A stretch of DNA of 17,305 nucleotides from Armatimonadota bacterium. Its GTDB lineage: Bacteria; Armatimonadota; Fimbriimonadia; Fimbriimonadales; Fimbriimonadaceae. The DNA lies in the NCBI GenBank assembly GCA_023423495.1, contig JAFAFM010000095.1:1-17305 (forward strand). The letters run 5' to 3'. Made by a program: the position numbers and the translations under genes. This document shows, in pieces, positions 12,169 to 17,305 of the stretch. Numbering within the stretch: the first letter of the stretch is position 1; every line of letters starts with the position of its first letter. The notes below the pieces were generated by a model, which saw only the letters and a list, made by a program, of their open reading frames with translations, was not told the DNA's origin and did not search any database.

Positions 12169-12536
12169 CGGAAAGCGTAAAGAACCTCGTACTGTATCTT
12201 GGATCGGGTTTTGTCTCCCTTTTAATCCTTCTGACACCATTTGCTCTCTTTGACAAGTGGCGAAGTTCACTCTACGATCCCATTCTTCTTCTCGGTGCTG
12301 TACTCATCGGCCTCATTCTGAACCTCATCGCTCTCGCCACGAGGCAGAAACCGATGGTGATTGGGCTATTTGCATCCGTTGTGCTTTTTGTGGGACTCGG
12401 GTTCCTGTTGGCCGCCATGTCATCCCCGAACGATCTGCCTGATGCTCTTTATATGCTTGCACTCTTTTGTTCGTTTCCCATTTTGAATGCGTGCCTCTTC
12501 AAGCTCGGAAAGCAAATGCTTTCGGCCACCACATAA
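12165..12536 (+). CDS. Small four-helix membrane protein, function unknown
   Basis: This 123-residue protein begins at the ATG that overlaps the pilin stop (ATGA, 12165-12168), so it is translated by coupling with the pilin gene. Four membrane segments are clear: about 10-30, 38-57, 64-85 and 93-111, with a positive RQK loop after the second and KLGKQ near the end. I recognise no family. The coupling suggests a partner of the pilin or of the cassette, such as a membrane anchor or chaperone. An in-frame ATG at 12102 lies inside the pilin gene and is less likely. Sampled base composition is nearer to the genome norm than that of the three genes before it. Confidence 0.7.
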   Translation: MTESVKNLVLYLGSGFVSLLILLTPFALFDKWRSSLYDPILLLGAVLIGLILNLIALATRQKPMVIGLFASVVLFVGLGFLLAAMSSPNDLPDALYMLALFCSFPILNACLFKLGKQMLSATT

Positions 12537-12556
12537 CAGTTCGCAACGCACATTGA

Positions 12557-12562
12557 TATACT
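12557..12562 (+). promoter_or_regulatory. Possible -10 box giving a leaderless M14 transcript
   Basis: TATACT (12557-12562) ends six bases before the ATG at 12569, so transcription would begin at or next to the start codon. No Shine-Dalgarno is present. The -35 match (TAACAG at 12534-12539, 17-base spacer) is weak. Confidence 0.4.
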
Positions 12563-12568
12563 TCCTGC

Positions 12569-15094
12569 ATGCTCTTCAGCCTGCTCTGCGGTCTTGCGAT
12601 CGCGGCGCCTCCTTCTTTTGACTTTTACTCCCATGGACCATACGATAATGGCGTTCGTCGGCCGGAGCAAGTTCTGGGCTACGAAATCGGAACTCAGCAC
12701 ACGGTTTTCAGAGATCAGGAACGCGTGTTGTTTTCCATTGCGGATGGCGCCAAAGCCAAGGTCTTCCCGATCGAGTACGGCAAGAGCACCGAAGGTAGGC
12801 CGCTGCGCGTTTTCGCGATCTCGTCACCCGAGAACATCCGAAATTTAGAGCGCATTCGCCAGGTCAATATGCAATTGGCAAGTGGTCAAAACAACCAGGA
12901 CGCCATCAAAAGCGCGCCTGCCATCGTTTGGATCAACCAGTGCATTCACGGTGATGAAACCGCCTCATTTGAATCTGCCATGGCTTTGGTTTACAACCTG
13001 GCAGCCTCACGACACTCCCGCATCACCAATATGCTCTCCAACGCCGTGGTATTGGTTAATCCGGTTTACAACCCGGATGGCCACGAGCGCTATGTCGTCG
13101 CATACAACAGCATGCCAAACGGCAGCCCCGAACCTGGATCGATCGAGGGGACGGTTCCAAGCGCTTTTTTTGGACGAGCAAACCACTATCGCTTCGACAT
13201 GAATCGCGACCGCGTCGCAATGAGCCAACTGGAGACTCGGCAGGAAGTCGCTCTCTTTCTCAAGTGGATGCCGCAGGTGTACGTGGACCAACATGGCCAG
13301 GTGGCGACGTACTTCTTTCCTCCTGTTCAGCAGTCGGTGAATACTAACGTGGACCGTGAGCGGTATGCGAAATGGAGCGACATCTTCGGCCGCGCGACGG
13401 CCAAGCAATTCGATCAGCAGGGGTGGCAATACTTCATTCGCGACGACTTCGACCTATACAACGTTTGCTACCTGGATTCCCACTCGACGTTGTTGGGTGC
13501 GATCGGTATGACCCACGAAACCGACGGCGGAAGGTTCGTCGCCCGTCGGCGAGAGGATGATACGGTGCTCACTCTTCGGGATGGAATCGCCAAGCACTTT
13601 ACAGCCGCGCTCGCCGTCATCGAGTCCGCCTCCCAGAACCGACAGGCGCTTCTCCAATCTTTTCTATCTCACAAGATGAAGGCCGCTGCGGGTGAGCACG
13701 CGGGCAAATTCAAGCGGGTTGTAGCGACTTCAGAAGATCCGCGTGAGATAAAGCGGTTTGCCGATCACCTATCCAGAACGGGTATCCAATATCAATGGGC
13801 CGGACAAGCTTGGAAGCAGTCTGACGCGCACGACTATTGGTCGGATCAACATGGTGAGCAATCGTTCCCGCAAGGAGCTTTGGTCATCGACATTGCCCAA
13901 CCCCTGGGGCATCTCGCCAAGGCTTGGCTCGAGCCGGGGTCCGACTTCGAACCTGATTTCATTTCCCGACAAAAGCAGCTTGCGAAGGTTAGAGCCGAGG
14001 GTGAAGGTGATTCAGAAATTGATCAATTTGAATTCTACGACGGGACGGCTTGGTGCCACATCTATGCCTATAACTTAAAAGCTTGGTGGTGCGAATCGGC
14101 GCCAAAGATTGCGACAGCGTCTGCTCCTGCCGGTAAGGCGGTGGCTTCACAGAACTCGCCAATTGGTTACTACTTGACGTACACCGATCAGGAGGACATC
14201 TTGTTTGCGGCGAAGGCGCTGCTGGCAGGGATCAAGGTCTCGATGAACAGGCGTCCGATGAAGTTGGCGGGCGAGTCGATCTCTCGCGGCACATTCCTAT
14301 TCTTGGCGGCACGAAACGATTCGAGTTATTCTGCGAAGCTGGTCGACATGGCCCGACAAGCAAATGTGCTTCTTAAGCCGCTTACCACTAGTTATCCTGA
14401 CGAAGGACGGTACGGACCCGGCAATGGCGAGAACAACATTTTTCAGTTAAAGAAGCCTAATATCGCCATCGCCATGGGCAATAACGGCAGCGTTTCGGGC
14501 GGGCCCATTTGGTATTTGATGGAGCGGGAATTCAAGCTGCCATTTACTCCGCTCAGCAATAGCGCCCTGTCTGGGAATCTGGACAAATACAGCGCGATCG
14601 TGGTTACCTCCGGCGGTGCATCCACTACTGGCCGATTTGGAGACTGGGTTCGATCTGGAGGATGCGCGATTTCGCTTAGCAACCCGGGTTGGGCGCTTGG
14701 CTCATCAGGGTTTGCAACATTGGAATCGAAGAGCGCAGAACCAGACTTGCCGGGTTCATTCTTCCGGGCTGAACTCGATCCCAAAAGCTTTTTGAGTTAC
14801 GGATTTACCGTCCCTGCCAAGGGTCCGATCACGATCTCCGTGCCCGTATCCGGCAGCAATTTTTACGCCGCTGAAGAGGGTAGCGCCGTTCGACTGGGCG
14901 CCGGAAAGAAGCTGCTGAGTGGCTGGAGTTGGGATACCACGGAGAAAGACCTCTCGGGGATTGCGTGGCTTCAAGATGCACCCGCCGGCCAGGGTCGAGC
15001 CGTGCTCTTCATGGAGGACCCGACCGAGCGCGCGCAGTGGCCCGGACTGTACAAGATGCTGCTCAATGCAATGATCATCGGGCCGAGCGCTTAA
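12569..15094 (+). CDS. Secreted M14-family zinc carboxypeptidase with C-terminal amidotransferase-like domain
   Basis: M14 enzymes remove C-terminal residues from peptides, here outside the cytoplasm. The 841-residue protein has a short signal peptide (MLFSLLCGLAIAAP). The catalytic domain spans about 45-350. Zinc ligands are H127 and E130 in HGDE and H242 in VDQHGQ. NPDGHERY, FDMNRD with R213 for substrate binding, and the catalytic E317 in THETDGG complete the site. About 350-520 is a linker domain. The rest, with IAMGNNGSVSGGP (about 635), YSAIVVTSGG and FGDWVRSGGCAI, resembles a class I amidotransferase-like fold without an obvious catalytic cysteine. This architecture is common in large bacterial M14 proteins. 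The ATG has no Shine-Dalgarno and may be leaderless. The stop shares the palindrome TTAA with the stop of the convergent glycosidase gene. Confidence 0.93.
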   Translation: MLFSLLCGLAIAAPPSFDFYSHGPYDNGVRRPEQVLGYEIGTQHTVFRDQERVLFSIADGAKAKVFPIEYGKSTEGRPLRVFAISSPENIRNLERIRQVNMQLASGQNNQDAIKSAPAIVWINQCIHGDETASFESAMALVYNLAASRHSRITNMLSNAVVLVNPVYNPDGHERYVVAYNSMPNGSPEPGSIEGTVPSAFFGRANHYRFDMNRDRVAMSQLETRQEVALFLKWMPQVYVDQHGQVATYFFPPVQQSVNTNVDRERYAKWSDIFGRATAKQFDQQGWQYFIRDDFDLYNVCYLDSHSTLLGAIGMTHETDGGRFVARRREDDTVLTLRDGIAKHFTAALAVIESASQNRQALLQSFLSHKMKAAAGEHAGKFKRVVATSEDPREIKRFADHLSRTGIQYQWAGQAWKQSDAHDYWSDQHGEQSFPQGALVIDIAQPLGHLAKAWLEPGSDFEPDFISRQKQLAKVRAEGEGDSEIDQFEFYDGTAWCHIYAYNLKAWWCESAPKIATASAPAGKAVASQNSPIGYYLTYTDQEDILFAAKALLAGIKVSMNRRPMKLAGESISRGTFLFLAARNDSSYSAKLVDMARQANVLLKPLTTSYPDEGRYGPGNGENNIFQLKKPNIAIAMGNNGSVSGGPIWYLMEREFKLPFTPLSNSALSGNLDKYSAIVVTSGGASTTGRFGDWVRSGGCAISLSNPGWALGSSGFATLESKSAEPDLPGSFFRAELDPKSFLSYGFTVPAKGPITISVPVSGSNFYAAEEGSAVRLGAGKKLLSGWSWDTTEKDLSGIAWLQDAPAGQGRAVLFMEDPTERAQWPGLYKMLLNAMIIGPSA

Positions 15095-16512
15095 CCTCGG
15101 CCACGTTTCTTCCGAGAAGGTTTCGGCGCAACCCGCGGCTTCTTTTCGGGTTCGACGATGTCCAAATTGATTCTGAGAACTCGACCCCGTACATAGGCCG
15201 CAACTTGCGCTGAACCCTTCCCAACGGGTCTTAGCAACCCGCCCTGGTCGATCCATGCGTTCCCCGTCGCATGCCACAGCACCTCGGCATTCGGAATGGA
15301 ATTGCCTGCGTCGTCGACAACTGCTAGAGTGTTGGCGGCATCGAGGACCATCTTAGCGGGCGCCTTAATGAGCAAGTTGCCGCCCGCTGCCGTTGGTCTG
15401 GTTCCCAACACGACGACGCCGTTAGCAACGGGCCGCTCCTTTCCGTCGCTGGGACGATTGAGCGTCAACCCCAGGATATTTATCGCCGAGCTGCCGCCGC
15501 CGTCGAGATTCACGGCTTCAACACATCCCAGCCTCTGCATGATTACCGCAGTCTCCGGGAGCGTGGCACCGTCTGACATTTTCTGGCGACCATCGATAAC
15601 GACAAGCCAGACATCGCCGTTGCTCGTCCTTCCGATGGCCGTTCGGGGATGTCTCTTGTTGGTGAACGCGTCGTTAAACCCTTGCCTGGCAGCGTCAACG
15701 GAGACTTTTCCATCTCTCAATAAATAAGGTCCACCCCCCATGATCTGGTCAACCTTGTTCCAGTCGAGGCCTTTGCTTTCAAAACGAATCGTCACGCGCT
15801 CGCCCGGAATCAAACTCCGAACAAGGTTGGCTCGTGGACCCGAAACGCTAAGAATCGCGTTGCCTGGTTGGATGGGCATCTTGGCGACATCCGTGTAAAG
15901 GGCCTCAAATGTACCAGTCATCTCCCCGTTAGGTGTCCAGGAAGTGGATTCCATCTTAATTACCGCTTGAATATTGGGAGTCTTGGCGGTCGAGAAGTTG
16001 GCGATGTCAGTATAGAGGATTGCGGAATTCTGACCAGCCTCCTCGTTCACCCCGTCAATCTCTAGAATCTGCCCCGCAAGTTGCGCGGTGGCTTTGAATT
16101 CAACTTGCCCGGCTCTGGCATAGTCTCCGCCCCAGCCGAACACGCTTCGGCCTTTGCCAGGACTGCTTAAAAGTTGACCATCACGCACCATGAATCCCAG
16201 GGGATCGCCGGTGAACGGGAAGAAGTCGCCGTTAACAGCAACAATTGCACCAGTTCTTGCGGCCATCTCGGATACGGTTTCCCGCCCTTTGCTGGCATTC
16301 TCCTCGATTATCGTTCCGCCTCCGAGTTCGCTCTTCATGGCGACCCCGGATGCGCCCATGCTGTAGCGTACGGCGTGGACAATCCTTGGGACGGAGAGGT
16401 CCACCTCCATACGGTAGGTCACTCCCGGAACAATGGGCTTTTCCCACACTTGGCCGATCGCCGCGACGGCGGTAAAAGCCAAGACAGTCAAAAGGGTGAA
16501 TTTTAGGCGCAA
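15091..16512 (-). CDS. Secreted phosphodiester glycosidase (NAGPA / DUF2233 type)
   Basis: This family hydrolyses GlcNAc-phosphodiester bonds, as in the human mannose-6-phosphate uncovering enzyme; bacterial members are thought to act on phosphodiester-linked sugars of envelope polymers or exopolysaccharides. The 473 residues start with a signal peptide (MRLKFTLLTVLAFTAVAAIG). The catalytic domain (about 35-372) has AVNGDFF (92-98), MGGGPYLLRDG, RHPRTAIG (287-294), VVIDGRQ and NLDGGGSS (335-342). An Ig-like Big-type domain follows (about 385-453), then a strongly basic tail (456-473) that could bind anionic wall polymer. The start is TTG, clearly supported by GGAGGA just upstream, and lies inside the end of the LD-carboxypeptidase gene (10-base overlap), so the two are translationally coupled. 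The stop overlaps the M14 stop on the other strand by four bases. Confidence 0.93.
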   Translation of the reverse strand: MRLKFTLLTVLAFTAVAAIGQVWEKPIVPGVTYRMEVDLSVPRIVHAVRYSMGASGVAMKSELGGGTIIEENASKGRETVSEMAARTGAIVAVNGDFFPFTGDPLGFMVRDGQLLSSPGKGRSVFGWGGDYARAGQVEFKATAQLAGQILEIDGVNEEAGQNSAILYTDIANFSTAKTPNIQAVIKMESTSWTPNGEMTGTFEALYTDVAKMPIQPGNAILSVSGPRANLVRSLIPGERVTIRFESKGLDWNKVDQIMGGGPYLLRDGKVSVDAARQGFNDAFTNKRHPRTAIGRTSNGDVWLVVIDGRQKMSDGATLPETAVIMQRLGCVEAVNLDGGGSSAINILGLTLNRPSDGKERPVANGVVVLGTRPTAAGGNLLIKAPAKMVLDAANTLAVVDDAGNSIPNAEVLWHATGNAWIDQGGLLRPVGKGSAQVAAYVRGRVLRINLDIVEPEKKPRVAPKPSRKKRGRG

Positions 16513-17305
16513 TGTTCCTCCAGATACGTAAGCGTACCGGCGTCTGCATCCAATTCGGCGTTTACTCCAAGCGGCAACGTGAGCATATTCTTGTTGTGCC
16601 CGAACGGATATTCGATGATGGTGGGGATTCCGAGTGGCTCAATCCGCTCGCGGACGATGTCCCGCCAAGGCTTACCGCCGATCCCTTCGTCCTGATGCTC
16701 GTCCGTGCGGGTCATTTCGCCGAATACCAAACCTGCGGCGCTTTGAAGGACCCCGGCGTTAAGCATGTGGGTGAGCATGGCATCCACCCGGTGAGGATGC
16801 TCATCGACATCTTCGACGATAAGTATCTTCCCGTCGGCTTGAATTGGATTGGCTGTCCCGATGGAGTCGCACATCAGAATGAGGCACCCGCCAACGACTC
16901 GTCCCTTAGCCCTGCCCGACACCAACGTCTTTCCTATTCCGGCTTGAGGCAGGTAGGTCATCTCACCTCGTAAGCTCCGCAAAAAGGACTCATACACCCA
17001 ATCTTCTCGGGGATAGGCCAGGGTGAGCGCCATGGGGGCATGAACGCAAACCAACCCGCGATTGTTCAGGGCGATATGAAGGGTCGTAATATCGCTAAAG
17101 CCCAGGAACAGCTTGCGCGCCGCAACGATTCGATCCAGGTCCAAGTAGGGAAACAGCCGGGCACAGCCGTACCCGCCCCGGGAGCAAAGCACCGCATTTA
17201 CTTCGGGATCCGTGAACGCGTCCATCAAGTCTTGGGCGCGGTCAGCATCGGAACCCGCCAAGTGCGCTTCGGCATCGAAGCAATGCCGCCCGAACTGCAC
17301 ACGGT
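16503..17305 (-). CDS. ldcA: LD-carboxypeptidase, S66 family (5' end beyond the right window edge)
   Basis: S66 LD-carboxypeptidases cut the terminal D-alanine from murein tetrapeptides during peptidoglycan recycling. About 267 codons are visible; the N-terminal part lies past the right edge, since the frame stays open through 17305 and the sequence begins mid-domain (HCFDAEAHLAGSDADRAQDL). Family motifs in order: NAVLCSRGGYGCARL, then GFSDIT with the nucleophile serine (residue 69 counted from the GTG codon at 17300), ILIVEDVDEHPHRVD with the catalytic glutamate (163), and YPFGHNKNMLTLPLG with the catalytic histidine (235). The full triad is therefore present. No transmembrane segment is visible, but the N-terminus is missing, so location is undecided. 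It is the upstream partner of the coupled glycosidase gene. Confidence 0.95.
   Translation of the reverse strand, partial: RVQFGRHCFDAEAHLAGSDADRAQDLMDAFTDPEVNAVLCSRGGYGCARLFPYLDLDRIVAARKLFLGFSDITTLHIALNNRGLVCVHAPMALTLAYPREDWVYESFLRSLRGEMTYLPQAGIGKTLVSGRAKGRVVGGCLILMCDSIGTANPIQADGKILIVEDVDEHPHRVDAMLTHMLNAGVLQSAAGLVFGEMTRTDEHQDEGIGGKPWRDIVRERIEPLGIPTIIEYPFGHNKNMLTLPLGVNAELDADAGTLTYLEEHCA

Noticed and set aside
9850..12540. Mobile element carrying the cassette
   Set aside because: No transposase, integrase, terminal inverted repeats or target duplication could be found at either border; only the base composition supports transfer.
1..17305. CRISPR array, toxin-antitoxin pair or known defence operon
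   Set aside because: No regularly spaced repeats and no recognisable toxin, antitoxin, nuclease or defence-type gene set was seen on either strand.

Overview
The window reads as chromosomal DNA of a free-living, diderm-like bacterium. My best guess is the phylum Armatimonadota, possibly near Fimbriimonas. This is inferred from the mix of flagellar rod genes, a prepilin-type protein ending in an ADGSV motif, large secreted proteins with Ig-like tails and mostly GC-rich codons. No phylogeny could be run. There are 15 protein genes (the two at the window edges are incomplete) and one tRNA. No rRNA, CRISPR array, insertion sequence or phage gene was seen.

Layout. 1-1117 (minus): flgF then flgG, the flagellar rod genes; flgG runs off the left edge. 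1289-2628 (plus): a DUF817-type membrane protein and a HIT-family protein that lacks the first histidine of the triad. 2569-3361 (minus): a small lipoprotein, overlapping the HIT gene tail to tail by 60 bp, and a secreted protein with three CC pairs. 3438-3514 (plus): tRNA-His. 3573-4972 (plus): prfA (release factor 1, with unusual residues around GGQ) and an orphan of about 109 residues. 5005-6810 (minus): a 601-residue secreted protein with a C-terminal Ig-like domain. 6932-9790 (minus): an HtrA-type protease followed by a Ycf45/SpoIIIAA-type ATPase with an R3H domain. 10010-12536 (plus): an AT-richer accessory cassette. 12569-15094 (plus): an M14 zinc carboxypeptidase. 15091-17305 (minus): an LD-carboxypeptidase (cut by the right edge), translationally coupled to a phosphodiester glycosidase.

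The most interesting part is about 9.9-12.5 kb. A predicted VKOR-like membrane protein is fused to a periplasmic thioredoxin-like domain. Six bases after its stop, behind a strong Shine-Dalgarno, comes a secreted protein with eight cysteines in its mature part. Next are a hairpin, a prepilin-like gene and a small membrane protein joined by an ATGA overlap. Sampled lines here are about 40% G+C, against 60-67% in two lines from flanking genes. I infer a horizontally acquired or fast-evolving cassette in which a dedicated disulfide-forming enzyme folds a specific exported cysteine-rich substrate. The link to the pilin is only suggested by adjacency.

Elsewhere the genes are ordinary housekeeping or envelope functions: motility, translation termination, envelope protein quality control and peptidoglycan or wall-polymer turnover. 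Intergenic spaces are short and none exceeds 300 bases. Several starts lack a clear Shine-Dalgarno, and one (the M14 gene) looks potentially leaderless.
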